Assembly: GCA_018239845.1 (NCBI GenBank)
Contig: JAFEGO010000017.1
Coordinates: forward strand, 1 to 64,000
From: Verrucomicrobiota bacterium
GTDB taxonomy: Bacteria > Verrucomicrobiota > Verrucomicrobiia > Opitutales > Opitutaceae
Direction: 5' to 3'
Length of the DNA stretch: 64,000 nucleotides
Below are positions 55,474 to 62,481 of this stretch, in pieces. The position numbers were made by a program, and so were the translations under genes. Positions within the stretch are counted from its first letter, which is position 1. Every line of letters starts with the position of its first letter. The notes below the pieces were generated by a model, which worked only from the letters and a program-made list of their open reading frames with translations, ran no database searches and was not told the DNA's origin.

Positions 55474-55526
55474 TGCGCGGCAGTTTGACAGGGCCCGGGG
55501 GTGTTAATACCCCTTGTAGCTCTCAA

Positions 55527-56708
55527 ATGTCCTACACCGAAGATCGCAGCAGGTGGTTCGAGGGTCAGGGGCTCTGGCAGCAGACCCCGGCCTCCGATTG
55601 GAACGATTGGACCTGGCAGCTCAAGAACCGCCTCACGTCCATCGAGCACCTCGAGAAGTACATGACCCTGACCGCCGAGGAGCGGGCGGGCGTCCTGTTC
55701 GCCGGCCACAAGCTCGCGATGGCGATCACCCCGTACTTTTTCAACCTCATCGACCGCAACGACCCCAACTGCCCGATCCGCAAGCAGCTGATCCCGCGGT
55801 CCGGTGAGATGGTGATCAGCGCGGAGGAGCAGCTCGACTCGCTCGGCGAGGACGAGCACTCGCCGGTGCCGGGCCTCGTGCACCGCTACCCGGACCGGGT
55901 GCTGTTCCTCGTCACGGACCGCTGCGCGGCCTACTGCCGCTACTGCACCCGCAGCCGCCTCGTCTCCAACGCGCAGGACTACAATTTCCATCCCGAGTAC
56001 GAGCAGGCCCTGCGCTACATCGAGGCCCACCCCGAGGTACGCGATGTGCTGCTCTCCGGCGGCGATCCCCTGCTGCTCTCCGACAAGAAGCTGGAGCACC
56101 TGCTCTCGCGCCTGCGGGCGATCCCGCATGTGGAGTTTATCCGCATCGGCTCGCGCATCCCGGTGTTTCTGCCCCAGCGCATCACGCCGGAGCTCTGCGA
56201 GATCTTCAAGAAGTACGGGCCGATCTGGATGAGCATCCACGTCAACCACCCGAAGGAGGCCACCGCCGAGCTCAAGGCCGCGTGCGAGCGCCTCTCCTTC
56301 GCCGGCGTGCCGCTCGGCAACCAGAGCGTGCTCCTCAAGGGCGTGAACGACGACGCCGAGGTGATGAAGGCGCTGATCCACCGCCTGCTCCGCATGCGCG
56401 TGCGCCCCTACTACCTCTACCAGATGGACCTCATCACCGGCGGCAGCCACTTCAAGGTGGATGTGCGCAAGGGCATCGAGATCATCCGCGCCCTCCGCGG
56501 CCACACCACCGGGTATGCGATCCCGCAATACGTGATCGACGCCCCCGGCGGCGGCGGCAAGGTGCCGATCAACCCCGACTACGTGGAAAAGATCACCGAC
56601 GACGAGGTGGTCTTCCGCAATTACGAGGGAAAGACCTTCCACTACCCGCTCAAGAGCACCCCCGTCGTCTCGCCGGCCAACCCGGTCGAGAACGTGGTGA
56701 TCGAGTGA
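55527..56708 (+). CDS. kamA: KamA-family lysine 2,3-aminomutase
   Basis: 393 residues from the ATG at 55527. Radical-SAM cluster motif C133-x3-C137-x2-C140 (RCAAYCRYCTR), preceded by VLFLVTD; LLSGGDPLLL binds SAM; YQMDLITGG and DAPGGGGKVPI hold residues that contact lysine and PLP; the PLP Lys is in the C-terminal region. It interconverts L-lysine and L-beta-lysine (or glutamate, in some relatives). No beta-lysine acetyltransferase (ablB) or EF-P enzyme lies next to it, so its role is open. The upstream in-frame start at 55473 lacks family similarity. Confidence 0.9.
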   Translation: MSYTEDRSRWFEGQGLWQQTPASDWNDWTWQLKNRLTSIEHLEKYMTLTAEERAGVLFAGHKLAMAITPYFFNLIDRNDPNCPIRKQLIPRSGEMVISAEEQLDSLGEDEHSPVPGLVHRYPDRVLFLVTDRCAAYCRYCTRSRLVSNAQDYNFHPEYEQALRYIEAHPEVRDVLLSGGDPLLLSDKKLEHLLSRLRAIPHVEFIRIGSRIPVFLPQRITPELCEIFKKYGPIWMSIHVNHPKEATAELKAACERLSFAGVPLGNQSVLLKGVNDDAEVMKALIHRLLRMRVRPYYLYQMDLITGGSHFKVDVRKGIEIIRALRGHTTGYAIPQYVIDAPGGGGKVPINPDYVEKITDDEVVFRNYEGKTFHYPLKSTPVVSPANPVENVVIE

Positions 56709-56734
56709 GCGGCTAAATCATGGATAAAGTCGGA

Positions 56735-56759
56735 CAAACCCGGATGCCGGCCGGGTTTG
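56735..56759. terminator. Hairpin between convergent kamA and SIMPL gene
   Basis: CAAACCCGG and CCGGGTTTG form a 9-base perfect stem with a 7-base loop, 26 bases past kamA. No strong T run follows on either strand, so it is a weak or factor-dependent terminator at best. Confidence 0.5.
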
Positions 56760-56788
56760 CCCTGAAGTATCCTTAATTGAAATACGTT

Positions 56789-57535
56789 TTACCTCAGCGC
56801 GAACTCCGCGCTGACGGTGACGATGATGGTCTTCTCGAGCGCGGTGGTGTCGTTGTTGCCCTCCCAGCTCGTGGCGGTGGAGTAGCGCGGGTTGATCTGC
56901 ACGACGCCCATGCGGGCCGAGCGGAGGTTGCTGACCTCGCGGGCGCCCTGCCGCGCGATCTGCTCGGCGCGGGTGCGGGCGTCCTTCGTGGCCTCGGCCA
57001 TCATCTCGACCTTGGCCTGGCCGGCCTGCGTGTAGAGAAATTGGATGCCGTCCGACACCATTGCCACGCCTTGCTCGAGGAGGTCGGTGCAATCGCGGCT
57101 CAGGCGGGGCGCGGACTCGACGTCGGTCGAGCGGACCTCGACGGCCTGCGTGAGCTGGTAGCCGACGCGCTTTGCGACGGTCTCGCCGCTCTCGTCGTCA
57201 CGTACGCGCTGGGTGACCTCGCGGATCTGCACGGGGAGGAGGGCATAGTCCTTCACCCCCTTGGCGCGGAGGAAGGCCTCGGTCTTGGCGAGGTCGGCCT
57301 TGAGCTGGGCGTTGGCGTCGAGCAGCGACTCGGCCTCGACGGAGAAATGGCCCTGCCAGATCGCGAGATCGGAGCGGATATGCTTCTGGGCGGAGCCGGT
57401 GACGTCGATGATCTGGGACTCCTTGAGGTGGGTCCAGGTACGGGCGAGCACGAGGGAGGCGAAGGCGAGCCCGGCGGCCAGAAACAGGCCGGCGAGCAAG
57501 CCGAAGAGGTGGGGGCGGGAGGAGGTGGTTTCCAT
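56789..57535 (-). CDS. SIMPL-domain (DUF541) protein
   Basis: 248 residues from the ATG at 57535 (METTSSRPHLFG). The N-terminal helix LLAGLFLAAGLAFASLVLA is a signal anchor; the SIMPL domain follows: IDVTGSAQKHIRSDLAIW, GYQLTQAVEVRSTDVE, ATKDARTRAEQIARQ. Members are periplasmic or outer-membrane-associated proteins of poorly known role (E. coli YggE is one). It stands alone, with the small-RNA region upstream. Confidence 0.85.
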   Translation of the reverse strand: METTSSRPHLFGLLAGLFLAAGLAFASLVLARTWTHLKESQIIDVTGSAQKHIRSDLAIWQGHFSVEAESLLDANAQLKADLAKTEAFLRAKGVKDYALLPVQIREVTQRVRDDESGETVAKRVGYQLTQAVEVRSTDVESAPRLSRDCTDLLEQGVAMVSDGIQFLYTQAGQAKVEMMAEATKDARTRAEQIARQGAREVSNLRSARMGVVQINPRYSTATSWEGNNDTTALEKTIIVTVSAEFALR

Positions 57536-57667
57536 GGAGAAAATTGCAAAAAAGGGCATCGGACCGTTGCGTGGGCGTGTCGATGGGAAGTCATTCACAA
57601 TTTTCTAATTAAACATAAGCAACGAGTTATGATATATCTTGGGCGGCCCCTGATTTTTCCCGCGGTT

Positions 57668-57812
57668 TTGAACGTTTTGCAGGTGGGCGCGTCTTTCCCT
57701 ATGTAGTCAGCACTGTTCGCAAGAGCAGTGATTTGTTTGTAGTTCTTACGGTTTGCTTGGTGTTAGGTCACACGGGCCGCCTCCTTACGGAGGCGGCCTT
57801 TGTGTTTTCAGA
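57668..57812 (+). ncRNA. Candidate small RNA, copy 1
   Basis: No coding potential. It shares with copy 2, in the same order: TGAACGTTT, GCGTCTTTCCC then ATGTAGT, TTTGTAGTT, the 20-base GTTTGCTTGGTGTTAGGTCA, a GC-rich hairpin (GGCCGCCTC with a 5-base loop, 57775-57798), and a T-rich tail (TTTGTGTTTT). The hairpin plus tail is an intrinsic terminator on the plus strand. A TATGAT-like box at about 57629 lies at a plausible distance upstream. The hairpin sequences differ between copies while pairing is kept. Confidence 0.65.
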
Positions 57813-57860
57813 GGGGCAAAACCGGGCCCGAAAACTATTTTCAAAATACTTTCGGAAAGA

Positions 57861-57998
57861 CTGAACGTTTCCTCCCCGGCGGCGTCTTTCCCCATGTAGT
57901 TTAGGTTAGGTTTGTAGTTTCCTTTCTAGTTTTCCCAAAAAGTTTGCTTGGTGTTAGGTCATGACAGCCGTCCCTTCGGGGGCGGCTGTTGTGCTTTG
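57861..57998 (+). ncRNA. Candidate small RNA, copy 2
   Basis: Tandem copy, 193 bases downstream of copy 1, with the same ordered blocks; GTTTGCTTGGTGTTAGGTCA is identical. The region between blocks varies. It ends in hairpin CAGCCGTCC/GGGGCGGCTG (57965-57988) and TTGTGCTTT. It lies just upstream of the TPP riboswitch. I do not recognise the family. Confidence 0.65.
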
Positions 57999-58059
57999 GG
58001 GCCCCGGGCATGACAAAACTTTGGCTTGCGCTGCGAGGCCGGCGGCGTTTTGTCCGCAA

Positions 58060-58207
58060 CAGCCTGTAGGGGTGTCCTCCGCGGAGGGCTGAGATTGTGG
58101 TGCGACCGGCCACTCGACCCTCGAACCTGAAACGGATCATGCCGACGAAGGAAACAGCAGGCGCCGCGTGAAGCGCCATCGGGGTGCTGCGGCGCCCACT
58201 TTTTTCG
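58060..58207 (+). promoter_or_regulatory. TPP (thiamin pyrophosphate) riboswitch with downstream terminator
   Basis: The aptamer shows the family-defining blocks: P1 GCCTG (58062-58066) with CAGGC (58158-58162), GGGGTGTCC, GGCTGAGA, ACCCTCGAACCTGA, GGATCATGCC and GACGAAGGAA. It is followed by a terminator: GGCGCCGC (58160-58167) with GCGGCGCC (58189-58196) and six T. The terminator stem shares its first three bases with the P1 strand. It should switch off the TonB receptor gene when thiamin pyrophosphate is plentiful. Confidence 0.93.
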
Positions 58208-58237
58208 GACGTCCGTTTCGGGTGGGTCAAATCCACC

Positions 58238-60370
58238 ATGACGAAACTCCGAATCCTCCTCCTCGCCGCCGCGACGCTCGCCGCGCTGCCGCTCGCCCGC
58301 ACGCAGACCGTGCCCGCCGACCCCGCCACCGCGCCGGTGAAGCTCGAGCCGCTCACCGTGACGGCCGATCTCTGGGCCTCGCCGCTCGAGCGCATCCCGG
58401 CGAGCGTGAGCGTGTACGACAGCGCCGCCCTCCAGGCGGGCAACGTCCGCCACTTCGGCGACCTCGTCGACAGCATCCCCAATCTCACGTGGAGCGGCGG
58501 CACCTCGCGCCCGCGCTATTTCCAGATCCGCGGCATCGGCGAAAACTCGCAGTTTGAAGGCGAGACGCCCGACGCCACGGTGCGTTTCCTGGTCGACGAC
58601 CTTGATTTCACCGGCCTCGGCACGATCGCCGGCACCTTCGACACGCGCCAGGTGGAGGTGCTGCGTGGCCCGCAGGCCGGCGCCTTCGGCGCCAATGCCG
58701 CGGGAGGCGTCGTGCGTCTCGTGACCAACGAGCCCACGCCCTACTGGACCGGCCAGATCGAGGGCACCGCCGGCGGTGACGACCTGCGCGAAGGCGGCTT
58801 CGCCGTCGGCGGTCCGCTCACCACCGGTCGCCCCGATGCGCTCATGGGCCGCCTCTCGATCTACCAGAGCGACAGCGACGGCTACCGCCGCAACGTCACG
58901 CTCAACAAGGACACCAACGCCCGCGATGAATTCACCGCGCGCCTCCGCCTCACCGCCAATCCCTCGCCGCTCTGGCGCTGGGACACCTCGCTGCTCTACG
59001 CCGATTTCGACAACGGCTACGACGAGTTCGCCCTCGATAACAACGGCCGCCTGACCTACAGCAACCAGCCCGGCAAGGACAGCCAGCGCTCCACGGCCGG
59101 GAGCCTGCGCGGCACCTTCACCGGCATCGACGGCGTGCGCTTCACCACCGTCACCAGCGCGAGCAAGTCCAAGTCCGAGTACAGCTACGACGACGACTGG
59201 ACCGCCTCCTCCTACGAGGGCTTCTACGACCTGCATCGCGACCGCACCGTATTCAACCAAGAGTTACGCATCGACTCCGCGCTTGATCGCGACGCGCTGG
59301 GCTGGATCGACCGCTGGACGCTCGGCGCCTACTACAGCGACACGCGGGAGAAGGGTAATTTCACCGACTCCTATCCGTGGGAGATCAACGGCATGACCAC
59401 CCGCTACGCCGCCGAAAACAGCGCCCTCTTCGGCCAGATCGCGCACGACTTCACGCCCGCCACGCGTCTCACCCTCGGCCTGCGCGGCGAGCACGTCAGC
59501 CTCGACGGCCGCGGCACCAAGACCCACTACGACACCGCGCTCGCGGCCTACGACGTCCCGGCGGTGACCTTCCGCCCGGCCTTCTCGGACACGATGTGGG
59601 GCGGCAAGATCACGCTCGAACACGACCTCACGGCCAACGAGATCGGCTTCATCTCCCTGACGCGCGGCTACAAGGCCGGTGGCGTCAACATCGACGCGCG
59701 CATCAACCCGCCCGCCGACCCGCTCACCTACGGCACCGAGACGCTGTGGAACTACGAGGCCGGCCTGCGCGGCAACTGGCTCGATCACCGCCTCACGGGC
59801 GAGTTCACGCTCTTCTACCTGGAGCGCCGCGATACGCAGGTGCGCGATTCTGCGGGGTACGGCGGCACCTACCGCTTCTTCACCGCCAACGCCCAGGGCG
59901 CCCACGTCTCCGGCCTCGAGGCCTCCGCGGCCTACGCGCTCACGCCCGACTGGTCGCTCCACGCCACGCTCGCGCAGATGGATTCGGAGCTCAACGCCTT
60001 CACGCTCACGAATGGCTTCGCCGGCGGCGGTCGCAGCCTGGCCAATACTCCGCACTACGGCTACACCCTCGGCACGCGTTATGGCGCCGCCACCGGCATC
60101 CGCGCGAGCGCCGAGCTCGTGGCTCGCGCCGAGCAGTACGACTCCAACACGGAGAACGAGCCGCGCCGCGCCTTCCACGTCGTTAACGCCAGCCTCGGCT
60201 ACGCGTGGCAGCGCTGGACGCTCACCGTGTGGGCGCACAACCTCCTCAACGAAAACTACCAGAAGCGCGTCTATTTCTTCGGCAACGAGGACCCGAACTA
60301 CGTCGAGACCCGCTACGAGGACCGCGCCGACCCGCGCCAGGTGGGCGTGACGGCGGCCTACCGGTTCTAA
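58238..60370 (+). CDS. TonB-dependent outer-membrane receptor, TPP-controlled
   Basis: 710 residues from the ATG at 58238, 31 bases past the terminator of the TPP riboswitch. Signal peptide (ILLLAAATLAALPLARTQ), TonB-box-like VKLEPLTVTADL, plug domain with VEVLRGPQAGAFGANAAGGVVRLVT, and a beta-barrel ending in TAAYRF, the terminal Phe of outer-membrane barrels. Riboswitch control predicts uptake of thiamin or a thiamin precursor; many are named Fe-siderophore-like by similarity alone. No thiamin biosynthesis or inner-membrane transporter gene is adjacent. Confidence 0.93.
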   Translation: MTKLRILLLAAATLAALPLARTQTVPADPATAPVKLEPLTVTADLWASPLERIPASVSVYDSAALQAGNVRHFGDLVDSIPNLTWSGGTSRPRYFQIRGIGENSQFEGETPDATVRFLVDDLDFTGLGTIAGTFDTRQVEVLRGPQAGAFGANAAGGVVRLVTNEPTPYWTGQIEGTAGGDDLREGGFAVGGPLTTGRPDALMGRLSIYQSDSDGYRRNVTLNKDTNARDEFTARLRLTANPSPLWRWDTSLLYADFDNGYDEFALDNNGRLTYSNQPGKDSQRSTAGSLRGTFTGIDGVRFTTVTSASKSKSEYSYDDDWTASSYEGFYDLHRDRTVFNQELRIDSALDRDALGWIDRWTLGAYYSDTREKGNFTDSYPWEINGMTTRYAAENSALFGQIAHDFTPATRLTLGLRGEHVSLDGRGTKTHYDTALAAYDVPAVTFRPAFSDTMWGGKITLEHDLTANEIGFISLTRGYKAGGVNIDARINPPADPLTYGTETLWNYEAGLRGNWLDHRLTGEFTLFYLERRDTQVRDSAGYGGTYRFFTANAQGAHVSGLEASAAYALTPDWSLHATLAQMDSELNAFTLTNGFAGGGRSLANTPHYGYTLGTRYGAATGIRASAELVARAEQYDSNTENEPRRAFHVVNASLGYAWQRWTLTVWAHNLLNENYQKRVYFFGNEDPNYVETRYEDRADPRQVGVTAAYRF

Positions 60371-60382
60371 GCGGATCCCATG

Positions 60383-60470
60383 GGTAGGAGCGTGCTTGCA
60401 CGCGATGTTCGATATCGCTGCGCCCCAAGGAGGGCGATGACCGCTCATCGCGTGCAAGCACGCTCCTACC
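60383..60470. repeat. Palindrome GTAGGAGCGTGCTTGCACGC
   Basis: Arms 60383-60406 and 60447-60470 are perfect reverse complements over 23-24 bases (core GAGCGTGCTTGCACGCGAT). It lies between the receptor and the convergent GNAT gene. Confidence 0.82.
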
Positions 60471-60514
60471 TCAAGCACTCCACCGATTCGCGCCCATTCG
60501 CGTGATTCGCGGGC

Positions 60515-61057
60515 TCACTTCCGCATGAGCACGACCGGCAGCCGCTCACCGTTGGTGAGCGCGATGTCGCGGCGCGCCGTCACGGTGTAACCACACGCCG
60601 CGTACAATGGCTCGCCGGCCAGGGTGGCGACGATCTCGATCGTGCCATACCCCGCGGCTCGCGCCGCTTCCTCGGAGAGCCGGACGATCTCCCGGCCGAT
60701 GCCGCGGCGGGTGAAATCGGGATGCACGAAAAACGCACGGATGATCGCCGGCTCCGTCCGCGGATCGCGCCGCGTGTCGTCGGCTGGCTTCCCGTGGTCG
60801 CCGCCATAGGCGGTTTTCCGAAAACTCCAGCCGCCGCAGCCGGCGATCTTATCGCCCGCCACCGCGACGAAGTACGTGCCATCGCGGATGAGCTGCGAGT
60901 CGCAGCCAAACACCGGCCCGATGGCCCCGTCGAGCTGCGCCGGCGTGTAGTGTCCGCTCTGTAGCACCCGCGCCGAGAGCGGGATCAGCGCCTCGAGCGC
61001 CGGGATGTCGGCGGGCCCGGCGAGGCGGTAAGTGAGGGGGATGAGGGTCGCAGGCAT
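60515..61057 (-). CDS. GNAT-family N-acetyltransferase
   Basis: 180 residues from the ATG at 61057. Acetyl-CoA-binding motif A is visible: IIRAFFVHPDFTRRGIGREIV with R/Q-x-x-G-x-G/A as RRGIG; GYGTIEIVATLAGEPLYAACGY is the C-terminal part. Substrate unknown. Palindromes flank it on both sides. Confidence 0.88.
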   Translation of the reverse strand: MPATLIPLTYRLAGPADIPALEALIPLSARVLQSGHYTPAQLDGAIGPVFGCDSQLIRDGTYFVAVAGDKIAGCGGWSFRKTAYGGDHGKPADDTRRDPRTEPAIIRAFFVHPDFTRRGIGREIVRLSEEAARAAGYGTIEIVATLAGEPLYAACGYTVTARRDIALTNGERLPVVLMRK

Positions 61058-61060
61058 GGA

Positions 61061-61166
61061 TTTACACCAAGATCGCAAAGGCAGCGAAGGGCCGATCCGT
61101 CGCGGCGTAAAGCCGCTCCTACAGCAAATCGGACCTCAGCGATCTTTGCGGCCTTGGTGTAAAAAT
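61061..61166. repeat. Nested palindromes TTTACACCAAGATCGCAAAG and GTCGCGGCGTAAAGCCGC
   Basis: Outer arms TTTACACCAAGATCGCAAAG (61061-61080) and a complementary CTTTGCGGCCTTGGTGTAAA (61144-61163) surround GTCGCGGCGTAAAGCCGCTC (61099-61118), whose GCGGC/GCCGC makes a small hairpin. The two sequences look like different repeat families, one inserted in the other. Confidence 0.7.
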
Positions 61167-61223
61167 CCCCGATCCCGCTCCGGCTTGCGCGGGGGCGGCG
61201 GGGGCGTTTGACTGCGGAGACCG

Positions 61224-61820
61224 ATGATCGGACTCCACGAAGGCCAGGGCGCCAAGGCGAAGAAGAAGCAGGCGGAGCGCGCCTTCACGCTGTTGCTCAC
61301 CGTGACGGGGACCGAGCCGCGCGTGTGGCGGCGGATCGTCGTCCGCGAGTCGATGTGGTTGTCGCGGCTGCACGATACGATCCAGGTGGCGTTCGACTGG
61401 TTCGACTACCAGACGCACGCGTTCAGCCTCGATGACCTGCGCTTTGGCAATCCGGTGAAGCGCGACGACCTCACGATCGAAGACGACCGGGATGTGACGC
61501 TGGCCGACCTCGATCTCGAGCACCGGGGGCGTTTCGTCTATGCCTACGATTTTGGCGAAGGCTGGTCGGTGGAGATCAAGGTCGAGAAAACCGGCGCCGT
61601 GACCAAGGGCGCCGTCTATCCGGCGTGTCTCGCCGGCGAGCGCGCGGGACCACCGGAGGATTGCGGCGGACTGGAGGCGTTTCACGACATGCTGGCCTGC
61701 ATCAAGGAGCCGCAGACCGAGCTCGGCCGCGAGTGGCTGGAGTGGCTCGGGCCAGACTATCAGGCCGAGGTCTGCGACGTGAAAAAGCTCAATGCCGCCT
61801 TCAAGAAATTGATGAAGTAG
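61224..61820 (+). CDS. Plasmid pRiA4b ORF-3-like protein
   Basis: 198 residues. The family pattern is clear: LTVTGTEPRVWRRIVV, LHDTIQVAFDWFDYQTHAF, FVYAYDFGEGWSVEIKVE, YPACLAGERAGPPEDCGG. The function is unknown; the family is widespread on chromosomes and plasmids. It stands alone. Confidence 0.88.
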   Translation: MIGLHEGQGAKAKKKQAERAFTLLLTVTGTEPRVWRRIVVRESMWLSRLHDTIQVAFDWFDYQTHAFSLDDLRFGNPVKRDDLTIEDDRDVTLADLDLEHRGRFVYAYDFGEGWSVEIKVEKTGAVTKGAVYPACLAGERAGPPEDCGGLEAFHDMLACIKEPQTELGREWLEWLGPDYQAEVCDVKKLNAAFKKLMK

Positions 61821-62042
61821 AAGCAGTTAGAGTACGGCGCGGGCTGAGGCTGCAGCCAATAGCCTATTTGGGCCGGTATTTGGACCATTTTATCGGTAAG
61901 TCATTGTAAATTAATGACCTGAAAACACGGATGGCACTCTGTTTGACGTGAGGGGTCGGAAAGGTAGGTTAGCTACGTTCTTTAACAGGTATCTGGTCAG
62001 CCGGGAGGCGTTGCGGCTCGTCTGCGAAGCCTCCATCTGACC

Positions 62043-62294
62043 ATGAATAAAAAGACTAGGACTAAACAGCTCCACGTCGTAAATCCGGGGATCCTCTCAG
62101 GAGTGACCTTTGTCGCTTGGTATGAAGTCGATGACTGCAACCAGCCGACGGATGACTTTCTCTTCGATGATGACACCCAGGACGAGCAACTGGAGTCCAC
62201 CAACAAGACTGACTGGAAACAGACGGTCGCCACCCCTTTTCAGAAGGGCTGGGATCGCTTGATCCGTCAGCTTCCGTGGCGCAAGGCTGCCTGA
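62043..62294 (+). CDS. Small protein (83 aa), function unknown
   Basis: It starts at the ATG at 62043 after a 222-base AT-richer gap in which I see no gene or repeat. Basic start (MNKKTRTKQLHV), acidic middle (FLFDDDTQDEQ), Trp-containing C-terminus (KGWDRLIRQLPWRK). No family recognised. A good terminator follows, which supports expression. Confidence 0.55.
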   Translation: MNKKTRTKQLHVVNPGILSGVTFVAWYEVDDCNQPTDDFLFDDDTQDEQLESTNKTDWKQTVATPFQKGWDRLIRQLPWRKAA

Positions 62295-62321
62295 GCCGAG
62301 CCGCGGGTTATAACCAGAAAA

Positions 62322-62366
62322 AAACACCCGGGCGGGGATGCAAATCCCCGTCCGGGTTTATTTTTG
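62322..62366 (+). terminator. Rho-independent terminator after the 83-residue gene
   Basis: ACCCGGGCGGGGA and TCCCCGTCCGGGT pair with one G-T; the loop is 6 bases; TTTATTTTT follows. The A run upstream makes it usable in both directions. Confidence 0.85.
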
Positions 62367-62392
62367 CCCGGAAGGGACGATTTTCGGAATTT

Positions 62393-62470
62393 TCGCCACA
62401 GATTACACGGATGGGCACAGATACCGATCCACCGATCCTTATCTGTGGTATCTGTGTAATCTGTGGCGAA
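62393..62470. repeat. CACGGA-family palindrome, CACAGATTACACGGAT variant
   Basis: Arms 62393-62424 (TCGCCACAGATTACACGGAT and on) and 62439-62470 are imperfect reverse complements with the same roughly 9-base unit spacing as the other copies. It follows the terminator and precedes the SLOG/4-TM gene stop. Confidence 0.8.
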
Positions 62471-62481
62471 AAAATCCGTGG

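Noticed and set aside
55485..55510. TTGACA followed by TAATAC as a kamA promoter
   Set aside because: The spacing is 14 bases instead of 16-18, so it is not a convincing sigma-70 promoter.
58238..60370. Siderophore receptor
   Set aside because: Generic similarity only; the TPP riboswitch directly upstream gives better evidence for thiamin-type cargo.
61821..62042. Possible RNA gene in the AT-richer gap
   Set aside because: No tRNA-like fold, repeat or terminator within the gap itself; nothing supportable.
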